DNA of 64,000 nucleotides, taken from NCBI GenBank assembly GCA_002399405.1, contig DHDP01000017.1:1-64000 (forward strand). The letters are read 5' to 3'. Every line of letters starts with the position of its first letter. The first letter of the stretch is position 1. Positions 41,629 through 51,600 of this stretch are shown in pieces. Origin of the DNA: Treponema sp. UBA4873. GTDB lineage: Bacteria > Spirochaetota > Spirochaetia > Treponematales > Treponemataceae. Made by a program: the position numbers and the translations under genes. Below the pieces are notes generated by a model, which was not told the DNA's origin, made no database searches, and was given only the letters and a program-made list of their open reading frames with translations.

Positions 41629-43117
41629 TCGGTATCCTTATGAGAAACGTTGTTCCATTTCCTTCGCCGTTTGCGAGGATGTCGAACACGTCGCTGCGGT
41701 GAAAGTACAGCCGCAGCCGCGTTATCACATTGATAAGACCTGTCCCGGTGTTTTTATCGTTCTTCTCTTCCGCACCGGCATCCGGTACGGATTCGTCCGC
41801 ACCTGTGTCGGCCAGCGCAGCGTCGAGTATTTTTTTCCGGAGCTCCGGCGGAAAACCGCAGCCGTTGTCGGAAATGCTTATTTTCGTAAAAAACGAATCC
41901 GTTTTTATTTTTAAAACGACAATGCCTTTCGAACCGTTCAGTCCGTGCTTTATACAGTTTTCGACAAGCGGCTGCAGCGTCATCCGGGGAAGAGACTGCG
42001 TGTTTACTCCCGCAGGAACGTCTTTCACGAACTGAAGACGGTCGCCGAACCGCACTTTCATAATGTATACAAAGTTGTCGACAAGCGCAAGTTCCTCGTC
42101 GATCGTCGCCGTCTGACTTTTCTGCTGAATGTTGTACCGGAAAAAATCGGCAACCTGTTCCATGAAAAAGCACGTTTTGTCGGCTCCCTCCATCATGGCG
42201 AGCTGCACGCCAGTGTTGAGCGTATTGAACAGAAAATGAGGATTTATCTGATTCTGGAGAGCGCGCAGCTGAGCGTCGGCGTACAGTTCGCGCATCTCGA
42301 TTTCCTTCTCCTTCAGTTCAGTTTCCTGCAGCGCCTTTTCCCATATCGTGTCGATGTATTCCCTGATGCTTATGATCATGCGGTCGAACGCCCTGCATAT
42401 GTTTCCGATTTCATCGCGCGCGGTGCTGTTGAAAAGCGGAACGTCGAAATCGCGGTTCGCAACGCGGAGCGCCACGGCGGAAATATCGGCGAGCGGTTTC
42501 ATAATCGACGTGACGGAAAAATAGAGAACCGCAAGTACGAGCATAAAAAAAACAAAAATAAAACCGATGCTCACGCGGGTCATAAACGCATAGTTGTCGC
42601 GGTATTCATTGTACAGCTTCGCGTTTTTCTGCATGAACAGAATATTGAGCTGCGATATTTCCGACTGAAGCATCGAATAACACCGCAGACTTTTGCCGTA
42701 CCACGTATCGACGTCGGTCATGTTGTTCGCGCGGCGCGCGGTCACGACGTTTCTGCTGTACGTAAAGAACGATTCCGTTATCTGCTGTACAATATATTCC
42801 TTCTGCATGACGATATCAGTCGACGGTTTCGTTTGAAACTGCGACAGAAATGTTTCGCTGAGCGTCTGATAATGATAATACGAGTCGATGCTTTCAAACG
42901 TGCGGTACTCGACATACGTCTCCATAGCCCGCTCAGTTTCCGCGAGATTCGTCGAAAACTCCGTAAGCTCAGCGTTCGTCTTGTACGAACCGCCTATACG
43001 TTCCAGCGTCCGCTGGTTGAGTCTGATTGTAACGATAAGACAACCGCCCATAAGCAGAATCGCCGCAATGACGCATGCAATAATTCTCGTACGGATGCTT
43101 TTCTCTGCAAACCTCAT
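41621..43117 (-). CDS. Membrane sensor histidine kinase (YesM/LytS-like)
   Basis: The 498-residue product has a transmembrane helix at about 12-30, an extracytoplasmic region to about 175, a second helix (IGFIFVFFMLVLAVLYFSV, about 180-200), a HAMP segment, the phospho-acceptor box NPHFLFNTLNTGVQL (about 295-309) and the ATP-binding part: LVENCIKHGL, DNGCGFP and GTGLINV. This order defines the YesM kinase group, which often partners YesN regulators and periplasmic sugar-binding proteins. It overlaps both neighbours by 4-8 bases. Confidence 0.93.
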   Translation of the reverse strand: MRFAEKSIRTRIIACVIAAILLMGGCLIVTIRLNQRTLERIGGSYKTNAELTEFSTNLAETERAMETYVEYRTFESIDSYYHYQTLSETFLSQFQTKPSTDIVMQKEYIVQQITESFFTYSRNVVTARRANNMTDVDTWYGKSLRCYSMLQSEISQLNILFMQKNAKLYNEYRDNYAFMTRVSIGFIFVFFMLVLAVLYFSVTSIMKPLADISAVALRVANRDFDVPLFNSTARDEIGNICRAFDRMIISIREYIDTIWEKALQETELKEKEIEMRELYADAQLRALQNQINPHFLFNTLNTGVQLAMMEGADKTCFFMEQVADFFRYNIQQKSQTATIDEELALVDNFVYIMKVRFGDRLQFVKDVPAGVNTQSLPRMTLQPLVENCIKHGLNGSKGIVVLKIKTDSFFTKISISDNGCGFPPELRKKILDAALADTGADESVPDAGAEEKNDKNTGTGLINVITRLRLYFHRSDVFDILANGEGNGTTFLIRIPNV

Positions 43118-44100
43118 CTCTGTGCACCCGCCTTTTTCACGCGCACGTCGGCGTTGATATAGCTGTTCGCATATCCGTACCGGAGATACTCGAACAATTC
43201 GTTCATAGCGGTCTCGCCGATTTTCTGGGGATCTATCGATAAAAGTTCGGTGATGATGCCCCTGTTCAGATACATGTCGACCAGGTCGCCTTCCCCGAAA
43301 CCGATAATTCCCGTTTTTCCGCCTCTGTTCATATCAGACAGCGACTGAGCAGCGCGTATCGTATCCTCCGTCGTCAGGCACACAATCAGGTCGATCGTGT
43401 CGGAAGCTATTTCGTTCTTCACGTTCCCTTCGATGGAAGAATCGGCCTGTGAAAAACCGAGGTCGGAAATCGTCGTTCTGATTCCTTTGTATTCTTCCAG
43501 AGAATTGCTCAGACTGTTCATGAGCGTACTGTAATTCGGATTATTGCTGCTGCTCGTGTTGATAATAAGGAGTGAACCTTTTCCGTGCAGATAATTATTG
43601 CTCTCCACAGCTATCTTGCGTCCGAGCTCGGAATAATTCGTACCGATGAACGACACCTGCGGAACATCGGGGTGATACTGGACAACCGTGATGAGCGGAA
43701 TCAAATTTCCGTTGATATCGGCCGGCGGGACTATTTTAGTTTCCGACTCGCCTATGTACGCGATGATTCCGTCAGGATTTACGAACGAGGCGTATTCGAG
43801 AAGCGTCTGGAGCGACGAGTTTTCCGCGCGTGATTCCGGCACATGCAGTTCGACAACCGCGTCGTACCGCTTGCTCACCTGCTGAGCGCCGGTATACATC
43901 TGCTGCAGGAAAGACTCGTTCTCCGCCTTTCCCACGACAAGAACATGATATCTGCGGTTTTCCGCCGTTCCGTCCTCATTCTGATTTGTGTCGGTAATGT
44001 GCGGCACCAGATAAAAAATATAAAAGAAAAAGACTGCAGCCAGCACGACGGAAATGCCGATCGCAACGGTGCGCGCAGAATGTCCGACAGTAAATTTCAT
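43114..44100 (-). CDS. Membrane-anchored sugar-binding protein, sensor partner of the kinase
   Basis: The 328-residue product has an N-terminal hydrophobic anchor (TVAIGISVVLAAVFFFYIFY, about 10-29) without a cleavage site or lipobox. A type-1 periplasmic binding domain follows (VLVVGKAENESFLQQMY, GIIAYIGESETKIVPP, IGTNYSELGRKIAVE, GIIGFGEGD). Order and overlap (ATGA with the kinase gene) match the XylFII-LytS-YesN type of three-component sugar sensing known in Firmicutes. The ATG lies eight bases after TATAAT (44114-44109), with no ribosome-binding site, so the sensing operon starts with a leaderless message. Confidence 0.85.
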   Translation of the reverse strand: MKFTVGHSARTVAIGISVVLAAVFFFYIFYLVPHITDTNQNEDGTAENRRYHVLVVGKAENESFLQQMYTGAQQVSKRYDAVVELHVPESRAENSSLQTLLEYASFVNPDGIIAYIGESETKIVPPADINGNLIPLITVVQYHPDVPQVSFIGTNYSELGRKIAVESNNYLHGKGSLLIINTSSSNNPNYSTLMNSLSNSLEEYKGIRTTISDLGFSQADSSIEGNVKNEIASDTIDLIVCLTTEDTIRAAQSLSDMNRGGKTGIIGFGEGDLVDMYLNRGIITELLSIDPQKIGETAMNELFEYLRYGYANSYINADVRVKKAGAQR

Positions 44101-44108
44101 ACTGTCGT

Positions 44109-44114
44109 ATTATA
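44109..44114 (-). promoter_or_regulatory. -10 box of the sensing operon (leaderless type)
   Basis: Minus strand TATAAT, followed by eight bases and the ATG at 44100. No good -35 is visible; ATACAA sits at the 17-bp position. Confidence 0.55.
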
Positions 44115-44139
44115 ACATATAATTCAGATATTTGTATTA

Positions 44140-45126
44140 TTATTTTCCGCAGTGAATCCAGGTAAGTTCGTGTTTGTTGTAATTCAGGTGCACGACTCTG
44201 CTGTCAGGAATCGCAGCAAATTCCGCGGCGAGCTTCCAGTCGACGTCTCCCTGCATTTTTATGGTGCAAATCATATTCTTCACGAGTCCGCTCGAAAGCC
44301 ATTCCCGCACCCAGTCGAACAGCCGCTGCGGATAGCAGATAACGTCGCTGAACACCCAGTCGCAGTATCCTACGTCCTGCGGTCTGAGCGTGAAGGCGTC
44401 ATGGACCTGAAATTTCACAAGCGGATTCTTCATAAGCTCAGGTGCGAGCTCCGCGCGGTCGACCGCATACACGCGGCTGCCGAGCTGTACGAGCACCCAC
44501 GTCCAGCCGCCCGGGCACGCGCCCGCTTCAAAACACAGCTGCCCTGCATGAGGCAGCTCCGCTCCGAACAGCAGCTGAGCCATCGTAAGGCTTTCCTGAA
44601 TTTTCAGGTACGCCCTGCTCGGCGGCTCCTCGTGGTTTTCCTCGAACTGAATCGCGCCGGCGGGAACAAAGCTCGTCGTTGCAGCAGAGCCAATCAGCGT
44701 ATTCTCATCTACCAGCGTATACAGCCCTATCGGCGACTGCGGAATTTTCGCCGGAAACGGGCGCGTCTTCAGATTCACATACGGAAGTTTTTCCTGAATA
44801 AAGCCCGCACGGCGGAACAGCGTAAACTGATACGGCGCCCAGCTCCGCTGCATCTCCCTGAGCGCGGACGCAGCTTCACCGATTGAATCGAAGTGAAGCA
44901 TGAACGGCTCAAGCATGGCAGTACGGCACCAGTACGGGACATGAAGCGCATCTTTCGTTTCCGGGCTGAATCCCGGCAGATAGAGCAGGTCTCCGTACTG
45001 TACCGCTCCGGCATCATCGGAGACGCGGTAAGAAAAGCGCTCGGACAATTCGGACACGAGCATACCGTACATGTCGGTAAATGAGAGAAGAGCTGTACCG
45101 GGAATTTTTTCTACACGAACTGGCAT
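44140..45126 (-). CDS. RlmM-like 2'-O-ribose methyltransferase (FtsJ fold)
   Basis: The 328-residue product has an N-terminal substrate-binding part and a C-terminal FtsJ-type methylase domain. SAM loop CFEAGACPGGWTWVL is near residue 195, the acidic FSDVICYPQRLFDW near 260, Lys in ICTIKMQGD near 290, and the final Glu in NKHELTWIHCG. The order resembles the K-D-K-E set of 2'-O-methylases. E. coli RlmM modifies 23S rRNA C2498; the exact target here is inference. It overlaps the PilZ gene by 16 bases. Confidence 0.8.
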   Translation of the reverse strand: MPVRVEKIPGTALLSFTDMYGMLVSELSERFSYRVSDDAGAVQYGDLLYLPGFSPETKDALHVPYWCRTAMLEPFMLHFDSIGEAASALREMQRSWAPYQFTLFRRAGFIQEKLPYVNLKTRPFPAKIPQSPIGLYTLVDENTLIGSAATTSFVPAGAIQFEENHEEPPSRAYLKIQESLTMAQLLFGAELPHAGQLCFEAGACPGGWTWVLVQLGSRVYAVDRAELAPELMKNPLVKFQVHDAFTLRPQDVGYCDWVFSDVICYPQRLFDWVREWLSSGLVKNMICTIKMQGDVDWKLAAEFAAIPDSRVVHLNYNKHELTWIHCGK

Positions 45127-45491
45127 ACGGAATTCACAATCTGCTTGCTGACGTCCATTTCATCCGCATTGGAACCGAGCGTATCAACATATCCGAGAAG
45201 GTGCGAATAATCGGGAGAGCGGAGTATGCTGAATCCTATCTCAGTTATTCCCTTATCCTCTTTCACCCACTGCGGATGACAAAGCAGCGTAAGGGGCTTC
45301 ATAGGACAACTGGCCGGCGTAATCTTTATTTCATAGTCGTTATCGAGATCAAGTACGACGGGAAACGTATAATGAATTTTGCACCCTTCCCTGCTGATAT
45401 TGTCGAGCACACCCGGGAGCGCGCAAATTTGAGGAGCGTCTATTCTGCCGATATCTGCAAAACGCACTGATTTGCGCATGACAGCACACAT
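45111..45491 (-). CDS. PilZ domain protein, c-di-GMP receptor
   Basis: The 126-residue single-domain protein has the two PilZ binding elements: RKSVR near residue 6 (RxxxR) and DNISREG near residue 30 ((D/N)xSxxG), followed by beta-strand segments of the barrel. It should bind cyclic di-GMP and relay it to a partner, often motility or envelope machinery. A GGDEF enzyme is encoded at 59651. The -10 box ends six bases before its ATG and no ribosome-binding site is present. It is coupled to the methyltransferase gene. Confidence 0.85.
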   Translation of the reverse strand: MCAVMRKSVRFADIGRIDAPQICALPGVLDNISREGCKIHYTFPVVLDLDNDYEIKITPASCPMKPLTLLCHPQWVKEDKGITEIGFSILRSPDYSHLLGYVDTLGSNADEMDVSKQIVNSVCQFV

Positions 45492-45497
45492 ATGTAC

Positions 45498-45526
45498 AGT
45501 ATGAATGTTTTTTGCCGCCTCGTCAA
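45498..45526 (-). promoter_or_regulatory. Leaderless-type promoter of the PilZ operon
   Basis: Minus strand: -35 TTGACG (45526-45521), a 17-bp spacer, -10 CATACT (45503-45498), then six bases to the ATG at 45491. Confidence 0.65.
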
Positions 45527-45569
45527 GAAGAGGAAAATACGGTTCCCCGCCGTGCCGGAGTTCCTGTTT

Positions 45570-45602
45570 CGTGAGAAAACGACAGGACGTCGTTTTCTCA
45601 CG
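45570..45602 (-). terminator. Hairpin right after the giant gene
   Basis: CGTGAGAAAACGAC (45570-45583) and its exact reverse complement (45589-45602) flank five bases, starting one base past the stop codon of the giant gene. It has a strong 14-bp stem but no T-run beyond the stem. Confidence 0.7.
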
Positions 45603-45603
45603 C

Positions 45604-48600
45604 CTAGTCTTTCACCACCATCACTTTTCGCGTCTCATCTATGCCGCTGCCGAAAACGCGGACGAAGTACATACCGCGCGCAACGCGTTTTCCCGACTTT
45701 GTCGTACCGTTCCACGTATAGTAATGGTCTCCCGACGACGCCGTTCCGTGCTGCAGATACTGCACTATGTCGCCGTCGAGCGTCATGACAACGACGCTCA
45801 GGCTGCCGTCGGAAGGCATCGTCACCTTGACGACAGTACTTTCGCCGCGGCTTGCGTTTATGACGTTGTTGAGAATCGTGACGCCGCCGCGCTGGCTTAC
45901 GAGCGACTTAAGTTTGAACGACCACAGATCGAGCGAGGAGGCAATCTTTTTTCCCGCGGATGCGAGCGTATCGGAATTGCTCAGACTCTGCGTCAGTCTG
46001 AGCGCATAGAGCGGATATTCGGTTCCCGAATACGTACCGCCCGTCGAATCGCCGGAGAACACAGGCACGTGGCGGATCATCACGGACTGGTTCGACGAAT
46101 CCATAATGCCGAACAGGAACTTCACCTGATCGCCCGATTTCCAGGACAAATCGGCTGCATCAAGCGTGAAGTCCATATACGTTTCATCGTCATCGTCTGC
46201 TTCTCCGTCCTGTGAAACAAAACCTGTATTTGAAAGAGGATTATTAGCGGGAGCAAGCGCCTCGAATATATCATTTGTTACGTTCGGCAGCCAGATACGC
46301 CAGCTCTGCGACGCATTGCTGTTGTACGTCGCCGAAATCGAGCTGCTCTGCGGATTCGGATCAAAATATGCCGCCACATTCGCGGGCAGTCCGTCGGAGT
46401 TATCGGACGTGCCGTCCGACAGCCCTGCGTAAATATAGACACCCTTGCCCGACATCAGCGTGCCGTAGTTGCTCTGATCGGCGCTCCAGTCATGAACCGA
46501 CCAGCTGCCGCCGTTATGATAGCTGCTGATCACATCCGAAATATTCGAATCGCTGTCCATGTTGTACGCATACTGCGGATTAACAACGTTCACCGCAAAA
46601 TCGCTGAGGGCGTGCGCGTCGTAAAGCGTCATGAAGTTGCCTATAGAATCCTGAATATACGACACGTACGTTCCTGACAATCCCGTAACAGGATCGGTTG
46701 AAGTACCTATATTCTTCACGCGCAGATATACGCTTTCTATGTCGGACAACTGCACATTTCCGTCATTTGCAGGCTCCGTATCGCGTTTCAGTTTTAATAT
46801 GAGCCCGGTGTAATCCGCATTTTCAAAAATTTTTACGGCGGGAGTATCCTCATCAATGGCAATCCCCGAGGATGGTGCACCGGTTCCCGTGTCGACAAGC
46901 TCAAGTCCTTTCGGGATATACTCAAGCGGATCACGTGGAGTCCAGCTTTCCGAGTCATCCTCCTTCCAAGAGATTTCTTCCAGATTCAAAGCTTTGCTGA
47001 ACACAACGTACAGGAAGTTATTTCCCACAGGGCTTATGGTCATGTTGAATTCGGGCGGCGTAAGGTCGAGCGTGTTTATCGTGGCGGTTTTAAGCCGGTT
47101 GCCGGCGAGGTCCGTAACAAACCCCGTATCAGCATCGTACGAAATGGTAAACTTCGATTTCCGCGCAAGAGTCGTGTCGCTCAGATAAACGGCGAAATAG
47201 AGACCGTCGACTGAGCCTGTCGAATTGTACGTATCGGTCGTCGTACTGAATACTGTTCCGTCCGCACCGCCGGTGATCGCGGTGCCTGTATCAAAAGAAA
47301 TCGACGGTGTCGCATCGGTGCCTGCCGCGTATTTAAATGCGGACATTGAACCGTATACCGACGAATATCTGATTCCGCCGGAAGTGCGTGCGGCTTCGGT
47401 GTCGTCGAACGGCCGCGAACCGCCGAACAGATCGGCTGCATATGAATACGACGTATAGAGACTGGAGGATGAGTCGTATGCGCACCACCCGCGCCTGCTG
47501 AACCAGACGTATGCGTCGTCTGTGCTGTATGAGGGCGTGTTGTCGAAGAGATGGAACTCTATGCGGTCGAGCGTCGTTCCGCCCGAAGAGGTGTTTCCGA
47601 TCGCCTCGTAATATTCGGCGTTTCCATACGAATACGAACTCCACGGATCGACGGAAGACGTCGTACGGAACGGCGCGAACGACGGCGCCGACGTATCCCA
47701 CGTTCCGTACAATTCCGTCTCTGTGTCGGAAACAGTCAACGTGTTCAGTTTGTGATTCGTCGTTGCAGCTGCCGCGGACGAATCGTCGAGCGAAATGCCG
47801 GACGTGTCGGTTATATACTCATTTGCAAGGGACGTTACCGTGCCCGTCGGTGCCGTCGTCAAATCTGAATCATCAATATAACCTATCCAGTTGCGGTACG
47901 AGCTGCCGCTTACACTCACCGTACCGTCGACATATCCCGCAATGGAAATGCGGACGCGGTGCGTCTGAATTTCATCAGTGCCGCCGGCTGTAAGACTGAA
48001 CGTGCGGTATAGTGCGCTCACAGTCGTATCGGCGGATGTACTACCCCGCTTTCCTGTAACGACATATCCGGACGAAACAGACGCAAGCCCTGCCACGGTA
48101 AGCCCTTCAGCGGCACTGCTGCCGTTGTTAATAACGGCTCCACCGTGCTCCTCTGCGGACGCAAACGACGTTTCCGCCTGCTGATTCACCGCACCGCCCG
48201 AATATGTGAGGTCGCCTATATCAACGACTTCCGAATACTTCAGTTCGATAAAATTATGCGCGTCATATTCCGGCTGACTGTCGTACGTACCGGAATACGC
48301 CGTATGAGTTTCCTGACCGGTGTACGCCGCAACAAGCACCGGAGCCGCACGGTCGGCGACTGCGGTATAGCGTCCGGCTCCGGCTGACGTATTTGCATCG
48401 TCGGTACCGTCGCCGTCCATGTCGTAGTCGTATGAGGACGGAGTTCCTGTATAATCCCCGATTCTGTTTTTATGGCTGTCGCGCAGCGTCGCATACACTG
48501 ACGACAGCGCTTTCGGCAGATTCAGATACGGTACTGCGGATGATGTCGAGCCTGACCGGTTCGTGCTTTCACCGCCGCCCGCGCTTATTCCCGTAGCGTC

Positions 48601-51600
48601 GGTATTCCATGCCGTACCGGCTTTTATATAGAACACCGAAAGATCGCCGGCACTGTCGGAACCGTCGTCCGCAGTACCGGTACTTTCCGTACAGTCTGCA
48701 TCCGTATACGTTCCGGTAAACGATACAAGACTGCTGCCGCTGTAGTACTGTATCCGGGAGACGGCCTTGTATATTTCGTTTCTGCTGTTTTCTATTTTGA
48801 GCGGCGAAGTTGTTCCCGCAAGTGAATCGACAAATTCCACGCGGATAACGTCGTCGTACACCGTATACGTACCTGAAAGATTCGTTGTCCAGCCGGAATC
48901 GGTCACGGAGCCGCGGTCTGCGGCAACCGAGGCATCATTGGCCAGAATCACCGGCCGGCTGAAAGCTATTCCGTCAGCAGTACTGTTCGTCTGATCGGTA
49001 TTGTTTCCGCCGTTCGTACAATTCTCCGCCGCGGCGACCCATGCGCTGCCGCCCGACGTCGTACAGGTTACGGTGCAGTACGTTATTGTGCAGTTGTATG
49101 CCTCCGCAAACGCGTCCGTCGCCGTACTGTTGTCTTTGAGCGACAGCGTCCATGAAGCACCGCCGGCTAAATCAACGCCGTTGTCGTAAAAGTTCTGCCC
49201 GGCTGTAAGCGTATGCCCTGTGAGACCATCTACCGCACCGCAGTATGCCGTCGAGCTTCCGTCGATAAACGCCGTACCGTCGGGATACTCTGTCGGGAAT
49301 GACGAAAGAGACGGCGACGCCGTTCCGCTGCGCGCCGGGGACGACGACGTGTTGTAGGCATACAGCGTCGTCAGTCCCGTTGCGCTGTCCGTATACATTG
49401 AACTGATACCGCCGTTCAGCAGGACCAGGTCTTCGTCCGCAGTAATATCAGCTCCGAGTGCAACTGTTCCGCCGTACAGGACGATGTTCCCGGCAGTGAG
49501 CGGAGACGCAATCGTAATCGTTTTGCCGTCAGTCGATGCGGCAATATGGAGATCGCTGTATCCGGAAGCCCCGTCCGTCACCGTAATTGCACCGCTGCCG
49601 CCGCCGAGCGTCATTGCCGCATCGCTGCCGTACAGGTAGACGTCCGCTGCAAACGTAATCGAGCCGGTGTCCGACGTCGTAATTCCGCCGGCAAGCTGAT
49701 TCAGCCCGCTGCCGTCCTGGGTAAAGCTGCCCGACGAAAGCGTAATGTCCGCATCCGGCTCGGTAAGAAACACGCCGCTGTTCGTGATCGACATGCTGCC
49801 GGAAACGGAAAATGCACCTTCAATCGTACAGACACCGCTTATTACCGATGCAAACGAAAGAGGAGCTATATCACCCGCTTTTCCGGTAAACGTAACCGCA
49901 CCGGTCCCTGCGTCTATTGTGAGCGCGCGTTCCGACGTCGTTGTGTCGCTGTCCACAGTGGAACCGAACGTCACTTCCCCGCCTGTGCTGCTGCCGGCGT
50001 TCGTCGTATCCAGCGCAACCGGTCCCGTCAGCGTCACCGCGTTCGTAAACGTCACTGTGCCCGATCCGTCGGCCGTCACGCCTGCCGTCGTTATATCGCC
50101 TGCGGTGAAAAGGACACCGCTCTTCGACGCACCGAACGCTGCATTGCCGGTCGTCGTCGTTATGTCCGCCGCACTGCTCAGGGTCGTAATGCCCGAAGAA
50201 TCGACAGTGACTGTTCCCGTCGTCGCGGTAACTGTATTCGTAACGGAAACGGCCGCCGCGGAATCAATGTCGATATTACCGGTCGTCGAACTCAGAGAAC
50301 CGGAGATGCTTACGTCATAACTGCTTCCCGTCCCGGTAACGGTAATCGTTCCGGCGCCGCTTGAAAGGGCCGCACCGACTGTCACGCCACCGGTATGGAT
50401 AATCGTGAGCGCGGTCCCCGTCGTCGTGACAGCCGCGCCTGTATTGTCGAACGTCGTTCCGGTACTCGAAAATCCGGACGGAGCAGTTACCGTGCCGTTC
50501 AGGTCGACGGCAGCCGTCGTCGTCAGCGACATTGCTCCCGTCAGCGTGACCGCAGAAAGCCGCGTCGTTCCCGTTCCCGCATTCTGCGTAAGACTTGCGG
50601 CGTAGACTGTACCTGCGTCGGCGGAGGGCGTCCCGGTCACATTGTCGCCCGCGACGTTGTATGCCGAATTGATTGTTACAGCACCGAGTGATCCCGCTGA
50701 AATTCCGACAGCACCGGCAAATTCTATATTGCCGGAATCTCCTGCGGTAAGCGTAAGAGCATATCCGCTGCCGGTAACGGTCGAACCGAACAGAATGCCG
50801 CCGCCGGTACCGGACACTGTGCTTACTGTCGTATCCGCAGTCAGCGCCGCCGCCGCAAACGCTGCATCGGCATCCGACGTCGCGAGCGTTCCGGCAAGAT
50901 TCGTACTTCCTGCCGTATGCGTAACACCGCCGGTAAACGTACACGTATCGCCCGAAGCGTCGCCGAGTGTTACGGTTCCTGTCGTATAAAAAGTAACGGA
51001 GTCAGTCACGGCGGCTCCTCCGGCGAACACGACGGCGAACGAAGGCGATACGGCTGATGTGCCGTTCGTGAGCGTCTCCGCCGTCAGCAGACCGCCGAAT
51101 GTTACCGTTCCTGCGGAGGCAGTCGTGTCGCTCATCGTAATCGTGTCGGCCGTAACAGCCGTACTGAACGTCTTTGACGTCGTTCCCTGCGTAATCACAA
51201 CGTCGCCGAAATTCTGACCGGCGGCGGTATTATCCTGAATCACTCCGTCATTATCGGTAATGACCGAAGCTGTCGTATTCGTCAGATTCAGTTTGCCCGT
51301 TCCCGCATTACTGAACGTGCTTGAAGAATTTAACGTCATGTGACGCATCACATTGAGATTCGCGCCGTCGCCTATCGAGACACTTCCGCCGGCTGCAACA
51401 AGGAGGTCGAGCAGCGTCATATTTTCGTCTATGTTCAACGTCCCTGTTATCGTAAGGTTTTTATAATGGAAAGAAAGCGTACCGGACGCATCGATATCAC
51501 CGCTTACCGTAAGCGAGCCGCCTGCGTCTCCGCTGTCCCAGTTCATCGTCGTACCGGATGCTGCCGTAATAGAAGAGACAGACTGAGTGTATACCGTTCC

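Noticed and set aside
41945..43162. 405-codon plus-strand frame opposite the histidine kinase gene
   Set aside because: The kinase motifs H, N and G boxes are on the minus strand; the shadow frame has no motif.
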